From Chelonoidis abingdonii (lineage: Eukaryota; Chordata; Testudines; Testudinidae), in assembly GCF_003597395.2 (NCBI RefSeq), contig NC_133770.1:92328844-92392843 (forward strand): a DNA stretch of 64,000 bases, given 5' to 3'. Each line of letters starts with the position of its first letter. Within the stretch, counting starts at the first letter, position 1. The position numbers were made by a program, and so were the translations under genes. Positions 23,131 through 33,860 of the stretch are shown here, in pieces. The notes below the pieces were generated by a model, which saw only the letters and a list, made by a program, of their open reading frames with translations, made no database searches and was not told the origin of the DNA.

Positions 23131-24304
23131 GGGTTATTGAAGAACTGCAACAGGAAGGTACAGTATACCTAAGTCCTCAGTCAGCCCTTGGGCCTTGCCC
23201 ATAGTACTGATAAAGAAAAAGGATGGCAGCACTAGATTCCGTGTAGAATACTGAAAGCTGAATTAAGTCACCTCGAAAGATTTGTATCCTTTTCCAAGGA
23301 TAAATGATACACAGGAAGCGCTGTAGCTGCCTCCTCTCATTTGCAGTTTCATACTTCCATGGAAATTATTTGAATGTCCTGTTATTTGTACCTCAGAGGT
23401 GGCAATGCTATTTACAAGGAGCAATCACTGAAGAACACAGTGCTATTACACTGAGGTTCATTCATTAGCAGGAATGACAGGCATTGTTTTGTCTCCTTCT
23501 TGCTTCTTGAAACAACTTTCTTCCTGATGGATCTTCAAAATACTTTTTGTTGAGTACATAATTTATCTGTGTTATTGAGAAACAGGACAGTGGAGCTGTG
23601 ATAAATGCAATGGCCTTGGCACAACGGAGTTTGGTTGGCTGCAGAACCAACCAAACCTTAAATCAGGTATGCAAATTTCAACTGAACTCACTATCCCAGG
23701 GTTTATGTTTTCCGGGCCACAACAATAAGTCCCTCACTGACATCTGCAGGAAGGGATGGGCTTTGCCTGAAATTATTAATAAGCTTAAGCTGAATGTGGA
23801 GTTCATAACAACAGACCAAGGAAGTCCTAACTGGTTTTGTGTTCTGAAAGGTACAGACAGGTCTCAGCAGAAAATAACTTCTAAACCATAACTTGTCCCT
23901 CTTGGTCTTAACTCCATTTGTGTCCTCTGCTGCTACTGAGAATTACAATCAAATACTACAGGACCCAACCTCCCTCCTTACTTTCCTCTGATTTTATGGG
24001 TGTGAGATCAGGCAAAGTTTTTGTTGTGGGAAAGGGAGACATCACCAAACTAACAGCCTGCAACAAGAAGTCATTCTGACCTACACTTTCAAATGTGATC
24101 ATTAACTTTGGTTAGCTCAATTTATGGGACCCTGGCTTTAGAAACTCTAGGTCTGGTTTCTAGGGGTGCTCAAAACCCCCTCCTCCAGTTGAAATTGATA
24201 AGAACTGTGGACTGCTCAGAATTAAAATTAGTTGGGGATTTGTCAACCAAATGTCAGAAAAATGCCAATTCATCGGGAAGATTTAGGGGGGCGACAGACA
24301 CACG

Positions 24305-24455
24305 CACACCAATAGCCTGGTAGTTAGGACACTCACCCGGGATGTGGGAGATCCTGGGTCAAGTTCTGCCTGCTTTGGAGCTGGAACTTGAACCTGGATC
24401 TGCCCCATCCCAGGTAAGTGCCCTAGTCACTGGGCTATTAGCTGGTATAGGGTGG
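24305..24455 (+). repeat. tRNA-derived SINE
   Basis: The head resembles a tRNA gene: an A-box-like 'tagcctggtagttaggac' at 24314-24331 and a B-box-like 'gggtcaagttc' at 24357-24367, at about tRNA spacing. The sequence runs on with 'agtcactgggctatt', a complement-like partner of the head. It is not a foldable intact tRNA. Confidence 0.7.
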
Positions 24456-25410
24456 CTCTTGGTCTCTCTCTCTCTCTAAAATTTAATAGCCTTCAAAGTC
24501 TTGTTTTCCAGCCAGCCCGACCCAGAATATCTGAAAACAATACCAAAGTGCCTCAGTCTGGGAACCCCAAAACTGCGGTACCCCATCTAAATAGCCACTT
24601 TTACAATGTCAGTGTCTACGGCCTCAGTTTAAGTTAAAGGTTAGCACTGATTGCAAGGCACGATGGCCAATAATTTCACACTCGTGTCTTAAACTAGGCA
24701 CTGAAGGGTAAGCATGTAAATCCATATTTAGGCACCCACAATTGAGAATTTTGGCTTAAGCTCATTTTAGCCAATAGCACATATTTATTCAGGTTAGTGT
24801 TGGTGCATCAGAGGAAGTTAAACCTTTTGTTTTGTAAAGACTAGTTTTCTTTTCTTTGAAACCATAGTTATCACATTTCTGAGTCCTTCAGTAAGGTCAT
24901 TCATCTGCACGATTCTAGCAGGTTGCTTTGTGAAGCTCTGAAAGTCAGCAGTACATACTGGCTCTTTATTTAAAGCTTGCTGCAGAGATCAGGGAGAAGT
25001 CCAACAGATAATTAAAAAAAAAATCATTGTAACCTTAGTTTCCCCCCCAGCTGTTACCGTTAAAATATCTGCTGGCAGAAAGTCTGTAATTATCTTCTCC
25101 TTTTCAGTTTCTGAAATCAATTATGTTCCAGACCAGCTTTTTGGAACCCGCAGGCTGCTTAGACAAATGCAACGGTGTGTGCAATTCAAAGTGTGAAATT
25201 CAAACAAGAACATTTTCCTGCCTGGGCCCTGATTCCTACCCCCAGCCACAAGAGACTGAGTGTTTTCGGAGTCTCATTCTTCACATGTGGCCCTCTGCTC
25301 TGGTCAGATGAGTACTACCCTCAACAGTAACACAGCCAAATGGTTAACTCCAGTATGGCACCATGGGAATTTTTTTAGTACAATATTACTTTTTTCATGT
25401 TTATATTGTA

Positions 25411-25484
25411 GGGGTGAAATCACAGCTCTGCTGAAGTCAATGGAAAAGCTCCTGCTGATTCCATTGCGGCCTGGATTTCACCCC
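25411..25484. repeat. Foldback repeat 'ggggtgaaat'
   Basis: Starts 'ggggtgaaatcacagctctg' and ends with the mirrored 'gcctggatttcacccc', with 'ctgaagtcaatgg' in the centre. Adjacent bases 25486-25575 look like a second decayed member. Confidence 0.8.
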
Positions 25485-26350
25485 AGATCTTCAACTGGCA
25501 TAAACTGGACTAGTACCATTGAAGTTAACCCCATTGAGTTCAGTGGAGCTTGGCTGATTTATCCCACCTGAGGATGTCGCTCTAGACTTTTAGGCTTTAC
25601 ACTTATAAGCCAGTTTTTAAATTGCTGTTATATTTTTGCAACTGCCTCATCCATACAAAGGATGATTACTGGTGATGGATGACAGAGGTTCCTTTCAATT
25701 TACTCAGGCACTCAACTCTCAGATTGGAGATCAAAAGATTCAGCCACCTTCCTGATATTTAAATGCACGTACCACTACCTGATAAAGATTTTGGAGGTAA
25801 TCTGTATTGTCTTGTATTCTGGAGAGACTATATGTTGTAGTACCTGACAACTAAAGGGCCAAAATACTCCTACAGGTACAAACAGGCAATAAGGTCAGTG
25901 GGAGCTGTGGGCATTTTTATGGCAGAACTTTGTATTGTAACCAATTTATGTGATAAATAAACTTTGCTGGGTGTTTTTGTTTGTTTTTTGTTTTATATCA
26001 AAAAACAAGAGAGCTACAAAAATAAGCTGGTTTTACGCATTCTGCCTCGGATTGCCCTCATTATGATCATCTATTTTAGATCTTTTATAGCTTTTTAATG
26101 TTTGTTGCCTTTGAAAAATTGTCTGCAGTATATTTCTGTGCTCTAAAATCAAGGTGATGAGCATAGTATAAGAACTAGAATAGACTATCAAGAAAAAAAA
26201 AGATACAAAGACAGGCATCTTCAAGAAAATCTCAGACCTCAAGGAGGCAGCATCTGAAAGGCTTGGAGGGATTTTTGAAGACTTCTTGCAGAACTGGACA
26301 ATCACGGTCTAAACACACACCTCTAGAAGTCAGACATGCCTGGAGGCAGA

Positions 26351-27239
26351 TGTCATAGTATAATTCCTCAATCTGAACCTTAGAGTTCAACTATGAGGTA
26401 CTAGCATAAATTCCTCTAAGCTTATTTACCAGCTTAGATCTGATAGCGCTGCCACCAGCCAAAAATTCCAGTATTTGGCTCACTCTGGTCTCCCCAAAAC
26501 CATCCCTGGGGACCCCAAGACTCAGACGCCCTGAGTCTCACCACAAAGGGAAATAACCCCCCTCCCCTTGCCTTCTCTTTACTTTCTCCCAGGCTTCCCC
26601 TCCCTGGATGGCCCGGGACGATCACCCTATTTTGCATTCTTGAATGCAAACCGGCGAGATCAATTTCTTTCACCCTCACTCAGCCCTGCAAAGGCCAAGC
26701 TTGGTAACTCTAACCACAAAGAGATTTTCTTCTTCCCCCTCGTTCTTCTTCCTCCCCCCAAATTCCTGGTGAAGCTGGCAACTCAATCCCCTTGAGCCCA
26801 ACTAGGAAAAAATCCAACAGTCTTAAAAAGAAAGCTTATCATAAACTAAAAAAGACATAAAATTGGTCCGTATCAAGTGTACATATACAGGATAATGGTT
26901 TAAAAGAAAAATGAAAAAACAGCCTTATCAAAAAGAAATACCATTTAAACCATTCCAGCAACTTACACAATGAAATACAAAAACAATATAAAACCTATAT
27001 TGTCTTATACCTGTACTTACAACTGGGAAACAGAAGATTAGAAAAGCCTGAAGGTAAGAAGATCTCTCTCAGAGCACAGAGCGCTAGAGACACAGACAAA
27101 GACACACACCCCAAAACTTCCCCCCTGCAGCTTTGAAAAATCCGGTTTCCTGATTGGTCCTCTGGTCAGGTGTTTGGTTCCCTTTGTTAACCCTTTACAG
27201 GTAAAAGAAACATTAACCCTTAGCTATCTGTTTATGACA
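26351..27239 (-). mobile_element. Solo LTR of an endogenous retrovirus, 889 bp
   Basis: The termini are 'tgtcatagtataattcc' and 'tagctatctgtttatgaca', so both strands read TG...CA. It is flanked by the 5-bp duplication 'gcaga' at 26346-26350 and 27240-27244. I recognise the sequence read from the right as the 5' end of a common turtle LTR beginning 'tgtcataaacagatagc', hence the minus orientation. No internal viral region is present, which suggests LTR-LTR recombination. It is inserted into a short foldback repeat (27240-27317). Confidence 0.9.
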
Positions 27240-27317
27240 GCAGATCCTTGGCTAATGTAAATGGTCAGAGCTCTATTTACTTTAATGACAACTTACATCA
27301 GCTGAAGATCTGCTGCT
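27240..27317. repeat. Short foldback repeat interrupted by a solo LTR
   Basis: 'gcagatccttggctaatgta' mirrors 'acatcagctgaagatctgct'. The left end continues on the other side of the LTR (26341-26350), so the repeat was there before the LTR. Confidence 0.7.
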
Positions 27318-27353
27318 CCCTGATTTCTAATCCTGGTCTTGATTCCCTTATAG

Positions 27354-27520
27354 CAGTGTTTCCCAAACTTGGGATGCCGCTTGTGTAGGGAAAGCCCCTG
27401 GTGGGTTGGGCCGGTTTGTTTACCTGCCGCGTCCGCAGGTCCGGTCGATCGTGGCTCCCACTGGCCGCGGTTCGCCGCTCCAGGCCAATGGGAGCTGCGG
27501 GAAATGGCAGCCAGTATGTC
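27354..27520 (+). mobile_element. Truncated GC-rich hAT-like element
   Basis: Begins 'cagtgtttcccaaacttggg', a hAT-type end, and continues through GC-rich sequence with CpGs ('ggccgcggttcgccgctcca'). The other terminus and an 8-bp duplication were not found, so it appears truncated on the right. Confidence 0.65.
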
Positions 27521-28365
27521 AACTCATGTTTGCTGGTTAAGTCATCAAGCCAGAATTTCTGACCACCTGAACAACTAGCAATAGAACCATATGCTCTGGA
27601 ATGCAACAGCAACAACAGACAATTGAAAAAATACATTATAGGAATTGCCAAGCCATAAAATTACAAAAAATATAGTTTGATTACAGCTTTAATAAGCTCT
27701 TTAGCCTTCACACCAAATAAATATACAAAATTGTTTTTCAACGAGTGGTCTGGGCGTTGATGCTGGCTGGTGCTTTGGTCTAACTTGTCAGCCTGACTAC
27801 TGAGCCCTGTACTGCCACTGACCACTAACCATTCAAATTTATATGCTTGATGTGTATGGGAATTGGAGCTGTTCCAAACCCAACCTCACAATCTGGTGCA
27901 TGCTCCACTAACAATTAGTGCAAGTTCAGTTGAAAGAGAGGTAGTGGACAAAGACTGGAACAGACAATTTCTTTGGCTCTGCAAAAGCCCTACTCTAGCC
28001 CAATACTCTATTCTTATTCTCCTGTTTTTGTTTTCATTCCTGAAGCAAATATGACAAATAAAACAGCACAATAAAAGTCACTGAAGTACTGTCTACCATT
28101 CCAGTCTCTGTGAAGTCAACAGCACTATGCATGTCTGCAAAGAAGAAAGGATTTTCAGAGTAGACTGACCTTTAATCGGAAACTAGTAGAACTGCTTGAA
28201 AAGCTTGGGTAACCTTGGATTTATGATGTTACATATAGGTGGATATACAGAGGGCCATATCCTATGGGTCTTACTCAGTTACCCACTGAATCCAGCAGGG
28301 GTTGCCTGACTAAACACTGAATCAAGTCCCCAGGTTTTGGCCTGCAGTAAGAAAAATCCTCTTGT
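27521..28365. other. Intronic sequence without recognised genes
   Basis: Contains one member of a diverged direct-repeat pair (28018-28086, partner 29358-29422). I see nothing else. Confidence 0.5.
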
Positions 28366-28560
28366 ACTTGTATGGCTCTTTACATCATAGGATCTCACAG
28401 CACTTCATCTTAATTAAGTAAGTATACATTGTATAGCTGGGGAAACTGAGGCATAGAATGATCAAGTGAATTGTCCAAGAATGTATAGCAATTCAGACCA
28501 GTAGTGGAGGCCCAACACTCAGTTCTTTGCCTTAATTACAAGACCACCCTCTCCCCTACT
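28366..28560 (+). repeat. MIR-type SINE
   Basis: Core 'gctggggaaactgaggcata' followed by 'agtgaattgtccaagaa' and a diverged tail. Old copy. Confidence 0.75.
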
Positions 28561-30341
28561 AGCCCAACGATTAGCCTAGCAGACATATTATTAATTGAAA
28601 TTGTTCTGGAAAAACATTTCCAAGGAATCTTACTTTAAAATACTCACTGGGTCAAAAACAGGTTTAAGCTAATCAAAATTGGAATACAGGTTCTGAAAAT
28701 ACCTTTTCTAAGCGAAAGAACCTATTGAAATTGAGAGAAACTACAAACAACCTATATTACTAGTCATTACCACAGAACATAGCAAATCAGTAGGTAGCTA
28801 CAAAATATGCAGACTTTACACTGAGAATCTCCAGAGAAAGAACATTTCTATCCAACCAAAAGGTAAATTATGGGAGAAATTTTTCAGTTATGGTTGTTCA
28901 TGTAAGAAAAAAATTGCCTATGATTTCCAACACTCACTCAAGGCAACACAAACAAGGCACTTCAAAAACATGTTTGAAATAAACAGAGGAACACCACTAA
29001 ACATGTCTTTGAACAGTGGTAATAAGAAAAAGATATGACAAGAAATGAGAGGAAACCTGTAAGGATTATTTATGAAAATAAACCTCTCTTTACATAGTTT
29101 ATTATTGTGTTTACATGGGCATATATGTCTCCCCAATCCCTTATCGGCATGCCCAGTTAGATTCTAAATGCCATTCCGCGGTATCATCAGTTGCAGACAT
29201 TTGTAAACCAATTACAAATTGTTTTGCTGTTACTTAAACAAATGTTTCAGCTCCACAAGCAGTGCAACACTACAAATAAATTCCTTCCATCACATTCCCT
29301 AACTGAAGGGAACAGTAACTCCCTGGTGACCCTTTTGCAGATTAATGCTTCCATAGTCTCCTGGTTTTGTTTTCCTTCCTGAAGCAAATACTACCAGGCC
29401 AATACAATAAAAGTCACTGAAAGCCTGGCACCAGCACCATTCTCTCCTTCTCCCAATGCCTGCCTGCAATTTTGTTAGCAGCATCTCAGTCATTTACTTT
29501 GCTTGACCTTCCTATGGCCTAATTTCTGTATCATGTCAATAATATTGCATAACAGCATCAATAAAGCAAAACAGAGAGCAAATACATCCTGTAGCCAAGA
29601 TAGGTGCTTTTGCTCTGGCTTACCCCCACCCCAAATAAAACAAAGTAGAGTAGATAAACAAAATCAAACAAAAACCTTTTGAGAATCCTGTATTCAGTAA
29701 CGGGATGTGGAGGCTTTACTTTGCACCTCATAAATACTGTGCCAAATGGAAATAGGTCCTATGGGAATGCATGTGGCAGAAGAACAGGAATGGGGTACGA
29801 GGGGAGGGAGTCATTCAGAAGCAGCCATGCTGGGAATTACAGTGAATACAGAATTTGTATGGTTATTGAATTATCAAATTTACTTTAATTTTTCACCTAA
29901 CTAAGCAAAACTTTTCATGACACATACAGCCTGTCAGTCCCTACCTCCACCAAAACCGTAACATTCACAACTCATGGAACCTTGTTTGAAGCTCAAAAGA
30001 AAAAGTTCAGTTATTGCTTTTCAAAGTTCAACATTTTTCCCAGTTGCCACAGAGTGGCTTAGGACTCAACACAGTTCCCCCATATGTAGAGCAGAATAGA
30101 AAATAACTATTCTGGCAAATACTGACTTTTTAATGCTCATCATGTAACCACTTTAATCCAGCTCAGTTAACGTCATCTTTATGTACAATTTTTCTCTTCC
30201 TGATTTCAGCTGGAACAGAAAGTATCAAAATGCTGTAAGAAAGACTCCTTGTGAGGTTTGAATAAAGCTTTGGATGAGCATCTGAAATAATATGTGTATG
30301 TGTAACAGGATTTAGCCACTGGAAGTCTAGGTGTCCAGAGA
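28561..30341. other. Intronic sequence without recognised genes
   Basis: AT-rich. It holds the second member of the short direct repeat at 29358-29422. Small open frames are taken as chance. Confidence 0.5.
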
Positions 30342-31059
30342 GGGTATGTCTACACTACGGGATTATTCTGATTTTACATAAACCGGTTTTGTAACACAGA
30401 TTGTATAAAGTCGAGTGCACGTGGCCACGCTAAGCACATTAATTCGGCGGTGTGCGTCCCTGTACCGAGGCTAGCGTGGATTTCCGGAGCATTGCACTGT
30501 GGATAGCTATTCCATAGCTATCCCATAGTTCTCGCAGTCTCCCCCGCCCATTGGAATTCTGAGTTGAGATCCCAGTGCAAAAACAGTGTTGTGGGTGAGT
30601 CTGGATAAATGTCATCACTCATTCCTTCCTCCGTGAAAGCAACAGCAGACAATCATTTCGCGCCCTTTTTCCCTGGATTGCCCTGGCAGACACCATAGCA
30701 TGGCAACCATGGAGCCCGTTTTGCCTTTTGTCACTGTCACCGTGTGTGTACTGGATACTGCTGACAGACGCGGTACTGCAGTGCTACCCAGCAGCATTCA
30801 TTTGCCTTTGCAAGGTAGCAGACTGTTACCGTCCCTACTGCACTGTCTGCCATGCCATTGTAAATTGGCGATGAGACGATGGTTATCAGTCATTCTGTAC
30901 CGTCTGCTGCTCTCATGGGTGCTCCTGGCTGGCCTCGCTGAGGTCGGCCGGGGGCGCATGGCAAAAATGGGAATGACTCCTCGGGTCATTCCCTTCTTTA
31001 TGTTCTGTCTAAAAATAGAGTCAGTCCTGCCTAGAATATGGGGCAAGTGTACTAGAGAA

Positions 31060-31170
31060 CCAGAGAGCACAGCTGCCTCCGTGTCAGAGCCCCAGAGATC
31101 CACAGAAATGATGAGCTGCATGCCATTCTAGGGGATGCCCCTGCCAATAACCCCACCATTGCTTCTCTCC
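31060..31170 (+). pseudogene. Myb/SANT-like domain remnant (C-terminal part)
   Basis: In the + direction 'DELHAILGDAPANNPT' is readable from about 31109, after a frame change from a preceding 'SEPQ' (about 31086). Both match the end of the Myb/SANT-like module that turtle transposons of this type carry. No intact frame exists. Confidence 0.65.
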
Positions 31171-31939
31171 TCCCACACCCCTGCCTGGGCTACCGTGGCA
31201 AGTGTCCCCCCATTGTGATGAAGTAATATGAATGCAGGAATAAGAAACACTCACTTTTTAGTGAGATAAAAGTGAGGGGGGGCAGCCCTCCAGCTGCTAT
31301 GATCGCTTCCAGGCAGTACCAGAATCTTTTCTTAGACATGAAAGCAGGGGGGCCTCATTAGAGCTCGCCTCCAGTTGCTATGATGAGGACGGTACCAGCC
31401 TTCTGTACTATCTTGCCTTGGAACGACCGGAGGTTATTCCCATTTTTACCCAGGCGCCCCCGGCTGACCTCAACGAGGCCGGCCAGGGAGCGCTCACGGG
31501 CTGATGATTACAATGGCAGACGGTACCAATATGACTTGCTATCCACCAGGAAGGGATGCTGTGGTCAGTGCTGCAGCACTACTGATCTACCAGCAGCATG
31601 ATAGACATAGGGTGAAACTGAAAAAAAAAGCAAGAAACATTTTTTTTTCCCTTTTCTTTCGGAGGGGGAGGGCGCAGGGTCGTAAAATTGACGACATTAT
31701 ACCCTGACCAACCCGGGGCATGTTTTTTGTTTTGTGTTGTTTCAGGCATGAGAGCTCAGCCAAGAATGTAAATGCTTTCAGAGACTGCGAGGACTGTGGA
31801 TAGCGGGTCCTCAGTCCCCCCTCCCTCCCTCCATGAGCGTCCATTTGATTCTTCGGCATTCCGTACACTTGTTACACAGCCTGTGCTATTGCCTCTGTCT
31901 ATCATAGCCTGAGATTTTTTCAAATCTCTGTCATTTCGC

Positions 31940-32000
31940 TTTCTGTAACGGAGCTGTGATAGAAACAGATTTGTCTCCCCATACAGTGATCAGATCCATA
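31940..32000 (-). pseudogene. Myb/SANT-like domain remnant (N-terminal part)
   Basis: Read on the minus strand, 'DLITVWGDKSV' followed by about nine residues and a stop matches the start of the same module, where a W-G motif is typical. Its orientation is opposite to the C-terminal remnant at 31060-31170. Confidence 0.65.
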
Positions 32001-32400
32001 TCTCCCGTACGGCCCAGCTAGCTCTTTTTGGATTTTGGGACTGCATCGCCACCCGGGCTGTCAGCGCTCCATGCTGGCAAAACAGAAATAAATTCAAAAG
32101 TCGCTGTGGCTTTTCCTGTCTACCTAGCCAATGCATCCGAGTTCAGATTGCTTTCCAGAGCAGTCACAATGGTGCACTGTGGGATACCGCCCGGACGCCA
32201 ATACCGTCGATTTGCGGCCACACTAACCCTAATCCTACATGGCAATACTGATTTCAGTGCTACTCCTCTCGTTGGGGAGGAGTACAGAAACTGGTTTAAA
32301 GAGCCCTTTCTATCAATATAAAGGGCCTCGTTGTGTGGATGGGTGCTGGGTTAAATCAGTTTAACGCTGCTAAATTCGGTTTAAACGCATAGTGTAGACC

Positions 32401-33285
32401 AGTGTGGTGTGTTGTAAAGAGCACAGACAAAGCTAGAACTCAAAGTTGTGTAGAAGGCTATTGGTGTGCGCCTGTACTTCATAGTTATTTTGTATAATAA
32501 ATGCTTCCTGATTAGGATCAGTGATTCCACACGTCATCTGAACTCTTGGGTGCTTATCTGAACTAAACCTCAATAAATGTTAATTAAGCACCGTATTACC
32601 TCAGTAAGGAAAAAGTATTATTACTCAAGCCCTAAGCAAACGTAATGATGTTGATTTCTGTCACTTTTGAGTCATCCAAGACTGCTGAAATTATTTAAAA
32701 CTTCCTGAAAGGTTAAAAAACAGCACGTGTCTCTAGTGGTTATTTATCTACACAAATTAAAAGTCAAATTCTTTTTCACTCTTATACCACTGGAACTATA
32801 TTGACTTTAATAGGATTAATTTCACCAACAATGTAAGTGAAAGAGGATATGACTTCACATTTAGGTCTACATGCTGAGCTACACAGGACATCTCAGCAAA
32901 GTTACTTTAAATTCTGTAAAAGAAATATATATGAATGACAGTGATACATTTTCTGGTTCCAAATCCGTATAAAGGTAAATCCCAATATAACAAGAAAGGA
33001 TTTCCAAGTAATGGGTCCATTTCTGAGTTTGTAATGATAGCTAGGTGGAAAAAACACATTTCCAAGTAGTTTTGCATTTTAGTAAGTACTTTTTGCATGA
33101 GTTTAGCAGTAATAAGTGAAAGGTATTCCACAAAGTAGTGATAGCACTAGATTAAAGAGAAGATGAACTTTGGCAGGAACAGGCAGACATTAGAGCCATG
33201 TGGAATGCAACATCGAAATTCTGGGCTTTCTATTATTCCCCTTGCAAAACAAATCATAACAATCCAGGCTTTGACATATGAAATA
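32401..33285. other. Intronic sequence without recognised genes
   Basis: AT-rich with no repeat or coding signal that I can support. Confidence 0.5.
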
Positions 33286-33472
33286 CATCTCTACCTCAAT
33301 ATAACGTGACCCGATATAACACAAATTCGGATATAACGCAGTAAAGCAGTGCTCTGTGGAGCAGGGCTGTTCACTCCGGTGGATCAAAGCAAGTTCAATA
33401 TAACGCGGTTTCATCTATAACGTGGTAAGATTTTTTGGCTCCTGAGGACAGTGTTATATTGAGGTAGAGGTG
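33286..33472. mobile_element. Tigger-like Tc1/mariner MITE, 187 bp
   Basis: Terminal inverted repeats 'catctctacctcaatataac' and, at the right end, 'gttatattgaggtagaggtg'. A TA dinucleotide flanks each end (33284-33285 and 33473-33474), the target duplication of Tc1/mariner elements. Internal 'ataacg' motifs recur. No coding capacity. Confidence 0.88.
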
Positions 33473-33761
33473 TAATGTAAAAGTAAAGGCTTTGCAGTCT
33501 GTAATAACTGAAGGAATTCCTGATTCTTTTCTTGGCCTGTGCCAGAAATATATGGAAAGTAAGCATCTGATTTGATTTTACTTATACAACAGAAAGATGT
33601 AATGGAGGACAATTTTTAAATTTGGGAGCTTAACTGTGGCACTTATGCATAGCAGATAGTAAGGGGAAGACTCTACTGGTTTCTGATGGTTTCTACTGAA
33701 GGGCCAGTAGGCCCAGGGAGCCAATAATCCAAAATATCCATTGATCTGTTTCAAAACCAAA

Positions 33762-33860
33762 GGAGAGATTTTCAAAGACACAAATGGCAGTTAGGCATCC
33801 CATTCCGTTTCAGTGAGAACTAGGAATCTGACTGCCATTTGTGCCTTTGAAAATCTCTCC
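33762..33860. repeat. Foldback repeat 'ggagagattttcaaa'
   Basis: The arms are long and well conserved: 'ggagagattttcaaagacac' at the left against 'gcctttgaaaatctctcc' at the right, and inward 'aaatggcagt' against 'actgccattt'. It would form a hairpin of about 40-bp arms. Confidence 0.88.

Larger units (their letters stand above)
30342..32400. mobile_element. Large class II element (Harbinger-like?) with Myb/SANT-like remnants
   Basis: About 2.06 kb bounded by 'gggtatgtctacactac' on the left and 'tagtgtagacc' on the right. It differs from its surroundings in higher GC and CpG content. Inside are decayed coding pieces resembling the Myb/SANT-like DNA-binding protein of Harbinger-type transposons, one on each strand, and an internal inverted repeat (30925-30974 against 31436-31486). 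No transposase was recognised and the exact target duplication was not resolved, so the superfamily is tentative. The 143-codon open frame at 30700-31131 mostly runs in a non-coding frame of this repeat. Confidence 0.7.

Noticed and set aside
24305..24380. Genuine tRNA gene
   Set aside because: A- and B-box-like pieces are present, but the acceptor and anticodon stems do not pair. It reads as a SINE head.
30700..31131. 143-codon open frame on the + strand
   Set aside because: It lies wholly within the SANT-bearing transposon-like element and uses a different frame from the recognisable SANT piece.
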